Positions 34,358 through 41,593 of a stretch of DNA of 64,000 bases are shown one piece after another. The stretch comes from Haloferula sp. BvORR071 (GTDB taxonomy: Bacteria > Verrucomicrobiota > Verrucomicrobiia > Verrucomicrobiales > Akkermansiaceae), in contig NZ_BATP01000035.1 of the NCBI RefSeq assembly GCF_000739615.1, positions 1-64,000 on the forward strand, written 5' to 3'. The notes beneath the pieces were generated by a model, which had not been told where the DNA came from, did no database searches, and saw only the letters and a list, made by a program, of their open reading frames with translations. Both the position numbers and the translations under genes were made by a program. How positions within the stretch are numbered: position 1 is the stretch's first letter; the number at the start of each line of letters is the position of its first letter.

Positions 34358-35026
34358 TCACCAGAATTCGCCTTGCCCTGGCGGTGATGGCTTGGGCTTC
34401 TTCGGATTCTTCACTGCCGCGGGTTTGGCTGCCCGCTTCTGCCCCTTCAGGAAGTTTGGCGTCTCACGCCATTCGAGTGGGACGGTGGTCGGAGTGAAGC
34501 TCTTCAATTCTCCGGCGAGATACGGCTCCATCTCGTCGTCTCGAAGCACCCTAAGCAGGCGATCGTGAACCGGGGCAATTTCCGGCGTGGGATCAGTCGT
34601 AATCACCGAGAAGCACTCGCCGCGCTTTTCTTCCTCCCTCCACAAGCCGGCGACCCAGATGACTTGTCCTCCTGGTCGGGAGAATCGGTAGGGCGTCTTC
34701 GACTTATCGGGATTTTCGTGCCACTCGAAAAAGGCGGTCATCGGGACCACGCAGCGACGTTCACGGAAGCTTTCTCGCCACAGGGCAATACCCAGCTGAT
34801 CCTCGCGCGTGTTCCCTGTCTTCGTCGGCTTAGTCTGCTTCCACGGGATGTGCTGAAATGCCCAGGACATCAGCCGCAACTTGCCGTTTGGCATCATCAC
34901 CGGGGCCAGGTCGGTATAGCGAATGATCTGGTAGGCGTGATTTTCCGACATCATCGCCTCGTAGGCGTCGGCGACGAGGAAGTCCACGTCGTAGTTGGCG
35001 CCATCAATCTCGTAGGCCGTGCACAT
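34358..35026 (-). CDS. SRAP domain protein (YedK/HMCES-like abasic site shield)
   Basis: A 222-residue SOS response-associated peptidase-family protein. It binds abasic sites in single-stranded DNA and crosslinks through the N-terminal Cys exposed after Met removal; here the start is Met-Cys (MCTAYE). Later motifs are present: FRERRCVVPMTAFFEWHE with the catalytic Glu, and IAPVHDRLLRVL with the active-site His. The last 40 residues are lysine- and proline-rich (KGQKRAAKPAAVKNPKKPKP), a tail not found in the core family. It is the second gene after the hypothetical at 35034 (7 bp gap). Confidence 0.9.
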   Translation of the reverse strand: MCTAYEIDGANYDVDFLVADAYEAMMSENHAYQIIRYTDLAPVMMPNGKLRLMSWAFQHIPWKQTKPTKTGNTREDQLGIALWRESFRERRCVVPMTAFFEWHENPDKSKTPYRFSRPGGQVIWVAGLWREEEKRGECFSVITTDPTPEIAPVHDRLLRVLRDDEMEPYLAGELKSFTPTTVPLEWRETPNFLKGQKRAAKPAAVKNPKKPKPSPPGQGEFW

Positions 35027-35033
35027 GCCCGTT

Positions 35034-35795
35034 TCAGGTCAATTCGCGTGCAAGTGTCAGGTAGGCCTCCATGCGGGCGGCTGCTTGCTCCACCTTCGTT
35101 TGCAAGGTCCCCAGCTCGTTGGCCCGGAACCATTCGAGCGACTCTTTCGCCTCTTCCACACTGTCGTCGACCATCCAGCCCATCTGCTCCGCGACCAGCT
35201 CGGGGCTACTGCCGCGGCGGAAGTGCCAGGCAATGCCCTGCGCGTGCTCATTGGGCCATAGGTCGGCGAGATACTCTTCCCAGATCACCTGCTCAGCCAA
35301 GGACTTGGCGAAATCCACCTTGGCGGGAATCGATGCCGACTCCACCGCGGGGGACAAGTTCCAGAGCTTCGCCGATTCGTAGATCAGTTCGCGATCGGAA
35401 GCACCGTTTCCCTGGCTTTCCGCGGGCTCAAACTGAACGTCAACTTGCAAGCCAGCTCCGGAGGCGATCGACGGGAATTTCAGGTCCGCCGCGCCCTCGA
35501 CCTTGTCGACCGTTCGCTCCTCGCCAGGGGCAATCTGAAAAGTCAGCTCCCAGAGCCGGGACCCCAACTTCGCTATCGCCCTGACGCTGCAGAGACAGGG
35601 GACCGGGAGCGTGTTGTGAACCCTCACGGCGAAAGTCTCCCCGGGGCGGATTCCGATGGAATCCTCGGTGATCTCCACTCCTCCGACGATTTGAAGGGCG
35701 TCCGGGTGCTGCATGGTCCGAATCGACACCCGATCGGACGCTCCGTCCAGAACGGCGACATCGGGGACGGGGGGAATAATTCTCGGGCTTGACAT
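35034..35795 (-). CDS. Hypothetical protein upstream of the SRAP gene
   Basis: A 253-residue protein, start taken at the ATG at 35795 (MSSPRIIPPVPDV), which lies 22 bp from the LexA-like box 3; an ATG further upstream would run into that box. The N-terminal half is beta-rich (VEITEDSIGIRPGETFAVRVHN), the C-terminal half helical (MVDDSVEEAKESLEWFRANELGTL, partly shown). No family recognised. Operon arrangement with SRAP and the shared operator suggest a DNA-damage response role. Confidence 0.6.
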   Translation of the reverse strand: MSSPRIIPPVPDVAVLDGASDRVSIRTMQHPDALQIVGGVEITEDSIGIRPGETFAVRVHNTLPVPCLCSVRAIAKLGSRLWELTFQIAPGEERTVDKVEGAADLKFPSIASGAGLQVDVQFEPAESQGNGASDRELIYESAKLWNLSPAVESASIPAKVDFAKSLAEQVIWEEYLADLWPNEHAQGIAWHFRRGSSPELVAEQMGWMVDDSVEEAKESLEWFRANELGTLQTKVEQAAARMEAYLTLARELT

Positions 35796-35803
35796 GGAAG
35801 GCG

Positions 35804-36697
35804 ATGTTCTTGATTGGTGTTCACGTGAACCCATTTGAGCCCGAAGGCAAGCCATCAGTAAAAACTTCGTGGGAGGACGATCTTCGCTTGGGCGAAGCGT
35901 TCCTCGACGTGGAGGACGGAGAGCAAGCCTATCGAGTCGCGGAGCGACTGAGTCGCTCGGGGGTACTGAACAGCCCGCGGATGATGGTTTTTATGCTACG
36001 AGCTGCCACCATGGCGAACGCGCTCACGCATGCGGATGCATTGGCGAAGCGCCTCCGGCTGATGCCGGACCCCGATGCCAGGACCGCCGCTGCGGCATGG
36101 TTTCAGGTTCTCGCCGGCACGGCCTTTGCCGCCGGCAAAATCAAGGAGGCTATTGCCTACCTGGAAGAATCCCTCGCGATCGCTCCCGCCCAGCGCGATG
36201 CCCTTCTCTCCGATCCGAAGCTTGCCGGTCTTTTGCCAGAGTTCGAGGAGCACGAACGGACCAAGGATCCATCCGTCATCCCGCCACCGCCGCCGAAACC
36301 TGATGCGGGTCCGATGCCGGCGCTCGCAAAGAAGGCCTTGAAGCGCGCCAAGGAGCTTTTGGCGAAGCAGGACTTCGATGAGGCCCTGGAGGTGCTTGGT
36401 CGGCTGCGGGCAAATGATTTTCACCGCACCGAGGTGATGGTGCTTTTCTTCGAGACCGCCCACCGGGGCGGGTATACCGACATGCTGATGGGGCTAGCCC
36501 AATTGATGCAGCGGGGGGATCGGGAGGAACGGCAGCTTGCCCTCGGCTTCTATGGTGAGACCGCTCTTGCCGCACTTCGTGTGGGGCAGCCCGAGATGGC
36601 GCGCAGGCTTCTTAAGGAGGCGATGGAGGGAATGGGTGATCAGCGTGCGACATTTGCCGCAAGACCCGAGCTGGCGGAGCTGATGAAGTCCATCTAG
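35804..36697 (+). CDS. TPR-like protein B, two SWEEDL-family copies
   Basis: A 297-residue protein with two tandem copies of the ~120-residue TPR-like unit. Copy 1 (SWEDDLRLGEAFLDVEDGEQA to DPKLAGLLPEF) resembles TPR-like protein A; copy 2 begins LAKKALKRAKELLAKQDFDEA and ends RPELAELMKSI. A linker of Pro-rich sequence (PPPPPKPDAGP) joins them. The ATG at 35804 has GGAAGG nearby, but a GTG at 35825 overlapping the LexA-like box is an alternative. Helical and soluble. Role unknown. Confidence 0.7.
   Translation: MFLIGVHVNPFEPEGKPSVKTSWEDDLRLGEAFLDVEDGEQAYRVAERLSRSGVLNSPRMMVFMLRAATMANALTHADALAKRLRLMPDPDARTAAAAWFQVLAGTAFAAGKIKEAIAYLEESLAIAPAQRDALLSDPKLAGLLPEFEEHERTKDPSVIPPPPPKPDAGPMPALAKKALKRAKELLAKQDFDEALEVLGRLRANDFHRTEVMVLFFETAHRGGYTDMLMGLAQLMQRGDREERQLALGFYGETALAALRVGQPEMARRLLKEAMEGMGDQRATFAARPELAELMKSI
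35818..35831. promoter_or_regulatory. LexA-like box 3
   Basis: TGTTCACGTGAACC fits TGTTC-N4-GAACA at 9 of the 10 conserved positions (last A is C). It lies between the divergent hypothetical/SRAP operon and TPR-like protein B, though the best-supported start of protein B falls just upstream of the box, leaving its effect on that gene uncertain. Confidence 0.55.
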
Positions 36698-37060
36698 GGC
36701 GCGTTGGCGTGTGGAGCATTGGTGCTCGCCTGTGAGAACTTTCTTCTCGTCGAGGGTTCGTGTCTCCTCCGCTCCGCGAGAAGGACTCCGGATGCCCGCA
36801 GCGCTGGATTGGACGAAACCCGCCGCTCGCCCTTGGGCAAGCGGCGGGCTGTGATTGTGCTGCAGGAGCACTGTGATGGTACCGGAATCAAACGTCCTGC
36901 GGCATGACGCGATCATGGAGGGTAGGTCGGAATGCAAAAATCCACCCCTCCCGTGCAAGAACGGCCGCGAGATTCTTAATTAATCCGAAAATCCCAACCG
37001 CCAGTCCCCGCCGAATCGCTAAAGCGCATCCCCGGCACGCCGCCCGCATGGTATCCACCC
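36698..37060. other. Intergenic region with a GC-rich hairpin
   Basis: No supported gene in these 363 bp. An inverted repeat at 36819-36848 (CCCGCCGCTCGCCC pairing with GGGCAAGCGGCGGG, one mismatch, TT loop) may end transcription from either side. The rest shows no recognisable feature. Confidence 0.4.
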
Positions 37061-37972
37061 ATGGCAGCACGTTCCATCTGGAAAGGCGCGATCGCCTTCG
37101 GCCTCGTCAATATCCCCGTAGGCCTCACTAGCGCGGAGGAATCACCCGAGGGCGTAAGCCTCAACCTCGTCGACAGTAAGAACAACGCCCGCATCCGGTA
37201 CAAAAAGGTCAACTCCGAGACAGACGAGGAAGTTCCCGCGGAGCGTATCGTAAAGGGCTACGAGGTCGAGGAAGGCCACTTCATCCTCTTCGATGACCAA
37301 GAGCTCGAAAGCATCACTCCCCAGCTCACCAAGACCATCGAGATTGAGCAATTCGTGAAGCTCGCCGACGTCGAGCCCCTCCTCTTCGAAAAACCCTACT
37401 ACCTCGAGCCCGAGAAGCGCGGCAAGAAGGCCTACGCCCTCCTACGCGAAACCCTCCGCCAGACCGGCATGGCTGGCATCGCCCGCGTCGTTGTCCGCAC
37501 CAAGGAATACCTCACCGCCATGTTCGTCCGGGGCGACGCAGTCATCCTCGAAATGCTCCGCTTCCCCCAGGAGATTCGCTCCGCCGACAAGCTCGACCTC
37601 CCTGCCTCCTCCGACCCCGACTACAAGCCCAATCCCCGGGAGCTCGACCTCGCCAAGCATCTTGTCGCCCAGATGACCGAGAAGTGGAACCCCGCCGAGC
37701 ACCACGATGAATACCAGAAGGCCCTCCAGACTTACGTCGATCAGAAGATCGCCAGCGGTGCGACCTCCATCGTCAAGGGCGGCCACCGCGAGCGCGACAC
37801 CGCCCCAGCTACCAACATGATCGACCTTGCCGCCTACCTCGAGCAAAGCATCAAGACCGGCACCGGAGCCAAGGCCAAAGCTGCCGCCACCAAGGCCACC
37901 TCAAAGCCCACCGCCAAAAAGCCCGCCGCCGCCAAGAAAGCCGCGAAGAAGGCCGCCAAAAGATCCGCCTGA
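37061..37972 (+). CDS. ku: Ku protein (bacterial NHEJ)
   Basis: DNA-end-binding protein of non-homologous end joining; 303 residues, typical for bacterial Ku. It starts MAARSIWKGAIAFGLVNIPV and continues with the Ku core beta-barrel (RIRYKKVNSETDEEVPAERIVKGYEVEEG, in pieces), FEKPYYLEPEKRG and the terminal DPDYKPNPRELDLAKHL. The C-terminus is a Lys/Ala-rich tail (KKAAKKAAKRSA), the DNA-binding extension seen in many Ku proteins. Partner LigD is not in the window, so joining must rely on a ligase elsewhere. Confidence 0.95.
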   Translation: MAARSIWKGAIAFGLVNIPVGLTSAEESPEGVSLNLVDSKNNARIRYKKVNSETDEEVPAERIVKGYEVEEGHFILFDDQELESITPQLTKTIEIEQFVKLADVEPLLFEKPYYLEPEKRGKKAYALLRETLRQTGMAGIARVVVRTKEYLTAMFVRGDAVILEMLRFPQEIRSADKLDLPASSDPDYKPNPRELDLAKHLVAQMTEKWNPAEHHDEYQKALQTYVDQKIASGATSIVKGGHRERDTAPATNMIDLAAYLEQSIKTGTGAKAKAAATKATSKPTAKKPAAAKKAAKKAAKRSA

Positions 37973-37979
37973 GCCCGCC

Positions 37980-38189
37980 ATGCACAACCACGACTACCAT
38001 CGCGCGGAAGAGGAAGATCTTCACCACTTCATCCAGTGCCGCAGCTGCGGCCAATGGATCGACTCCCGCGACCTCGCCGAAGTTCTCTACCACGAGGCCG
38101 CCGATCATGAGGCCCACAAGCCGCCTGAAAGTATCGCCGCTGAGCCTCCTTGGAGTAGCAGATTGCAGCTACTCGAAGATCCCGAATAA
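37980..38189 (+). CDS. Small zinc-finger-like protein next to Ku
   Basis: A 69-residue protein starting at an ATG 7 bp after the ku stop. The sequence CRSCGQWIDSRDLAEVLYHE then AADH gives a C-x2-C-x14-H-x4-H arrangement, consistent with a single zinc-binding finger. The N-terminus is His/Glu-rich and the rest unstructured. Gene spacing implies co-transcription with ku, so it may be an accessory factor. No named family. Confidence 0.6.
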   Translation: MHNHDYHRAEEEDLHHFIQCRSCGQWIDSRDLAEVLYHEAADHEAHKPPESIAAEPPWSSRLQLLEDPE

Positions 38190-38276
38190 CGCGCATAAAC
38201 CGCTGCTCGCTTCCTAACATTGTCCCGGTGTCATGAGCGACACTCCGCCCTGATCCCTCCCAACTCCGGCGGCCCA

Positions 38277-38308
38277 GGGTGCCCTCACTTTCACCGGGGA
38301 GGGCACCC
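38277..38308. terminator. GC-rich hairpin after the ku operon
   Basis: GGGTGCCCTC and its complement form a 10-bp stem with a 12-nt loop. No T-run follows, so termination is only suggested. Confidence 0.35.
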
Positions 38309-38352
38309 ACCTTCGCTCCACCCGGCACGCCATCTGCGAAAGAGGAAAGGGT

Positions 38353-38649
38353 ATGAACCCTACCACCTTTCTTGAAACCCGGCCGCGGCACCTCCTTTCG
38401 GATTTCGCTCCTGATGTCCGGCGGGAAGGTGAGCGGCATTCGGCAGAACGCTCGAACGCCAAACGCCTAGTTACCCTCCCTGTGGGTACTGCCAGCTACC
38501 TGCAGGGTTCGTGGTCCCGCGTCTCAAGGGCCGCACTTGCCGGATTCCGCCGCTCAGCCGTGGGAGTGGTGGCACGTAGGCCGGCGTTAGCACTAGGGCT
38601 GACCTTTGTTTGCGGTGCCGTGCTCGGCCGCTTGATCTTCCGGCGGTGA
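38353..38649 (+). CDS. Small membrane-anchored hypothetical protein
   Basis: A 98-residue basic protein. It ends in a hydrophobic helix (PALALGLTFVCGAVLGRLIF) followed by Arg-Arg, consistent with a C-terminal inner-membrane anchor, as in DUF883/YqjD-type proteins, to which no specific motif ties it. It lies 35 bp before TPR-like protein C on the same strand. Confidence 0.5.
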   Translation: MNPTTFLETRPRHLLSDFAPDVRREGERHSAERSNAKRLVTLPVGTASYLQGSWSRVSRAALAGFRRSAVGVVARRPALALGLTFVCGAVLGRLIFRR

Positions 38650-38683
38650 GCCGGTTAGTAAAACACGTGAGCACCTCTTCTGA

Positions 38684-39040
38684 ATGAGCTTTGACGAAGC
38701 CGAGCATCACGCCGATCGCCGACGCTTCCGCCAAGCATGGGCGGTGATCGATGAGCTTCCGCCCGACGCCCGCATGACTCCACGGGCGCTCCGGGTCAGC
38801 CTTCGTTGCTGCGCCGGACTCGCCCGCTGGGACCTAGGCCAGGAGATCGCCGCCTTGCTCGCCACCGGTGAGATGCCTGACCGCGAGTGTGCCGCGGGTT
38901 TCTACCATCTGCTGGCCGTGGCCCACCTGCAGGACGGCGACAAGCGCGAAGCCATCCTTGCCGCAAGCAGGGCGGTCGACGCTTGGAAACCCGCCCGCGT
39001 CGAGCTGTTCGAAGACAACCGGTTGGCTGGCTTGTTCTAG
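38684..39040 (+). CDS. TPR-like protein C (SWEEDL family)
   Basis: A 118-residue protein beginning MSFDEAEHHADRRRFRQAW and ending ELFEDNRLAGLF. It aligns end to end with TPR-like protein A and both halves of protein B: the first hairpin (FRQAWAVIDELPPDA), the middle helix pair with FYHLLAVAHLQDGDKREA and the LAGLF end. Unlike A and B it has no LexA-like box in front. Function unknown. Confidence 0.65.
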   Translation: MSFDEAEHHADRRRFRQAWAVIDELPPDARMTPRALRVSLRCCAGLARWDLGQEIAALLATGEMPDRECAAGFYHLLAVAHLQDGDKREAILAASRAVDAWKPARVELFEDNRLAGLF

Positions 39041-39538
39041 TCGCACCCACTCGAGTATCAGGGAGGGATGGGGGAGGTGGCTGCAGCAGTCTCTATTCGT
39101 CCCCGCCCTTCTTGGCCCTATCCGTTCAGGCAGCCGGGGAACAATGCATCGTCCGAGGTTTAACGCCGTACCAATCCATCCCGACAACCCGCCGCGTCCG
39201 TCCTACTTCTCCCACCTCTGCTCCTCCCGCAGCTTCCTCCCATCCCCCGCGATAACTCCTCCGTCGGCCGCTTCGACGCATCCACCGAATCACTCATTTT
39301 CCCGTCGTTTAGGTGTTCCTGTGATTGCCTCCAGCCCTGCTTGCGATCCGCGAAAGGTAGCGTCCCGTTGCCTGTGCTTAAGCTTAAACCCCAATATCAG
39401 GAGCTTCAGGCGGGCGTGACGCTGCTGGGGGCGAATTCGGTCGTAAGCTGATACTGAAGGAAGAAAGCATCCTCCAATAGTTTGCTTGAGAAGACGGAAG
39501 GTCTCCAACCCTCTCTGAATGGTTGCCCAAATCCCCGG
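39041..39538. other. Spacer after the BREX operon
   Basis: Nearly 500 bp between the convergent TPR-like gene C and brxL. Only short frames without protein character are present (for example 39290-39508, minus). It probably carries the 3' ends of both transcripts, but I see no clear intrinsic terminator. Confidence 0.35.
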
Positions 39539-41590
39539 CTATTGTGCTAAGGCCTTGAGCAAGGCATCCCGCGCGTCAAAGTAGTAAAGGATTGTGATTC
39601 TCGCCGCCATCTCATCGGGCAAATCGTTCAACTGACGGCGGCTGCTGATCGGCATCAGGATGCTGCTCGCTCCTTTCTCCACAGCGATCTCGACGGCGGA
39701 AACAGGATTAAAGATCGTCTCGATCGAACCTCCTAGGTTCAGGCTTCCGGTTATCATCAGGCCGCCCTTGAGGCTTTTCTGAACAAGTGACGAGCACAGG
39801 GCCAGCAGCACGCCGACCCCGACGCCGGCACCGCTCTTGGCACTGTCGAAGGCGCGGAGCTGCACGGAAAATTCGTGCTGGCGGGGATCACGATCACCAA
39901 CCAGTTCCTTGGCGCGGACGTAGAGGTTTTGCTCGGCGCAGCGGACACTTTCCTTGAACGCCGGCGGGGCGGGTTGATTAAGGATCTTCACGCCGCTGCC
40001 GGGGCCTTCGGTGATATCCACGCGATAGAGGCCAGGGTTCTCGTCTCCGCCACCTGGCGACATCACCCAAACCTGGCCGGGGGGAAGGGGATCGCTGCCG
40101 ATGCTGTCTTCGCTATAAAGCTCGGGCGTAGACACGAACTTTTCCACGCCTTCGTCACCGAGGGTGTAGCTGAATTGAGTATTACGAAACTCCGCGGAGC
40201 CGATTCGCTTCTGCTGCTCCTTGACCCGTCGCCGGCACTCCAAGCTGATGCGCAGCGCCCATTCTAAGACCTCGTCGGAAACAGGGACCTCGGGGTTTGG
40301 TGAGACCAATTTGATGAGGCCGCTCACAGTCTTCATCACGCCCGTCGTATCGCGGCCGCTCAGCGCCCCCCCGAGATGCGCCCGGCCTTGCATCACGCTT
40401 TGGCGGCTTTGGCGTCTCAGTTGGTTCCAGCATTCCGAGAGGTAGTCGCTGACAAGGCCGAAGTGATCGGTGAGGACTTCCCGGCTCACCTTGGGCACAT
40501 CCCAGCCCGGCAGGTAGGCGTGGATGCGATCCATGAACGCGGTGTCGTCCCGCATCTCCGCCGGCAGCGGACCGAAGAGGTGCCCGATCCGCTGCTGGTG
40601 CTGCACGTCCACGTCGAAGTTGCCGACCATGACCATGCCGCCATCGGCCCGGATGCTCTCCTTGCCGCGGCTGAACTCGCCGGACTCCATGTAGCCCTTC
40701 ATGATGTTCACGCCGTCCTTTTGGTCGAAGGACACTCCGGAAATCTCGTCGAAGCACACCACGTCATACTGGCAAACCAATCCTCGTTGCCCGCTGCTGT
40801 TGTTCACGAACATGCGCGCGACCGATGACTTGCCGCCCGAAACGAGGTGCGCGTATGGGGAGATCTGTTGGAAGAGGTGGCTCTTGCCGGTGCCCCGCGG
40901 CCCTAGCTCCACCACGTTGTAGTTTCGCTCCACAAACGGCACCATGCGCAGGAGGATCATGTCCCTGCCGCGTGGAGTGAGCTTCTCCGGCTCCATGCCG
41001 ATGCTCCGGATCAGGAAATCCTTCCACTCTTCCGTGGAGAACGCTTCCCGGCCAGCGTAGAGCGTCGGCAGCACCTCGCGCTTGGAGAGCTGGATCTCAC
41101 GCATGTTCTCGATCCCGAACGGGCGGCCGTTTTTCTCCTGTGCGATGGTCGGATCATAGGCGAGTTCCACCTCGGCGTAGAATCCGCCGGTGAGCATCCG
41201 CTCGTTGGCATGGACCATTTCCTCGCTGATCCTCACATCCTTCAGCTGCACGCTCGGCAGGGTGGCCAGGAACGAATCAGTGTTGGAATCCAACCGGGCG
41301 GTGATGATGTCGATCAACTTCACGTGGCCCTTCTCCTTGGCGCGGGCCTTGAACAATTCATGCTCACCGGCGCGGATGGTCTTCTCGCCCAGTTGCCGCT
41401 CCACGATCTTCAGCCCCTCCGCGATTTCCTCCTCATCCACGGACGAGCAGTAGCGCCCAAGCAGGAACTCGGCGACGTAGGTTGGGACGGGGTACTGGCC
41501 TTTGAATTTCCGCACCAAGTCCTTCCGGACCACGTAGCCTTCAAAAGCTCTGGTTGCGATTTGATCGATGGGATCCAGTGGCTCGCTCAT
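39539..41590 (-). CDS. brxL: BREX protein BrxL (Lon-like AAA+ protease family)
   Basis: Last gene of the BREX operon; 683 residues, usual BrxL length. BrxL forms DNA-binding AAA+ rings in BREX defence. Near residues 230-245 is the Walker A loop GPRGTGKSHLFQ, followed by VCFDEISGVSF (Walker B) and the sensor region. The C-terminal 140 residues resemble a Lon-type protease domain: SAKSGAGVGVGVLLALC then GGLMITGSLNLGGSIETI. The N-terminal region matches BrxL (FKGQYPVPTYVAEFLLGRYC). The ATG follows pglZ by 3 bp, so translation is coupled. Required for defence but not always for methylation in known systems. Confidence 0.95.
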   Translation of the reverse strand: MSEPLDPIDQIATRAFEGYVVRKDLVRKFKGQYPVPTYVAEFLLGRYCSSVDEEEIAEGLKIVERQLGEKTIRAGEHELFKARAKEKGHVKLIDIITARLDSNTDSFLATLPSVQLKDVRISEEMVHANERMLTGGFYAEVELAYDPTIAQEKNGRPFGIENMREIQLSKREVLPTLYAGREAFSTEEWKDFLIRSIGMEPEKLTPRGRDMILLRMVPFVERNYNVVELGPRGTGKSHLFQQISPYAHLVSGGKSSVARMFVNNSSGQRGLVCQYDVVCFDEISGVSFDQKDGVNIMKGYMESGEFSRGKESIRADGGMVMVGNFDVDVQHQQRIGHLFGPLPAEMRDDTAFMDRIHAYLPGWDVPKVSREVLTDHFGLVSDYLSECWNQLRRQSRQSVMQGRAHLGGALSGRDTTGVMKTVSGLIKLVSPNPEVPVSDEVLEWALRISLECRRRVKEQQKRIGSAEFRNTQFSYTLGDEGVEKFVSTPELYSEDSIGSDPLPPGQVWVMSPGGGDENPGLYRVDITEGPGSGVKILNQPAPPAFKESVRCAEQNLYVRAKELVGDRDPRQHEFSVQLRAFDSAKSGAGVGVGVLLALCSSLVQKSLKGGLMITGSLNLGGSIETIFNPVSAVEIAVEKGASSILMPISSRRQLNDLPDEMAARITILYYFDARDALLKALAQ

Positions 41591-41593
41591 AAA

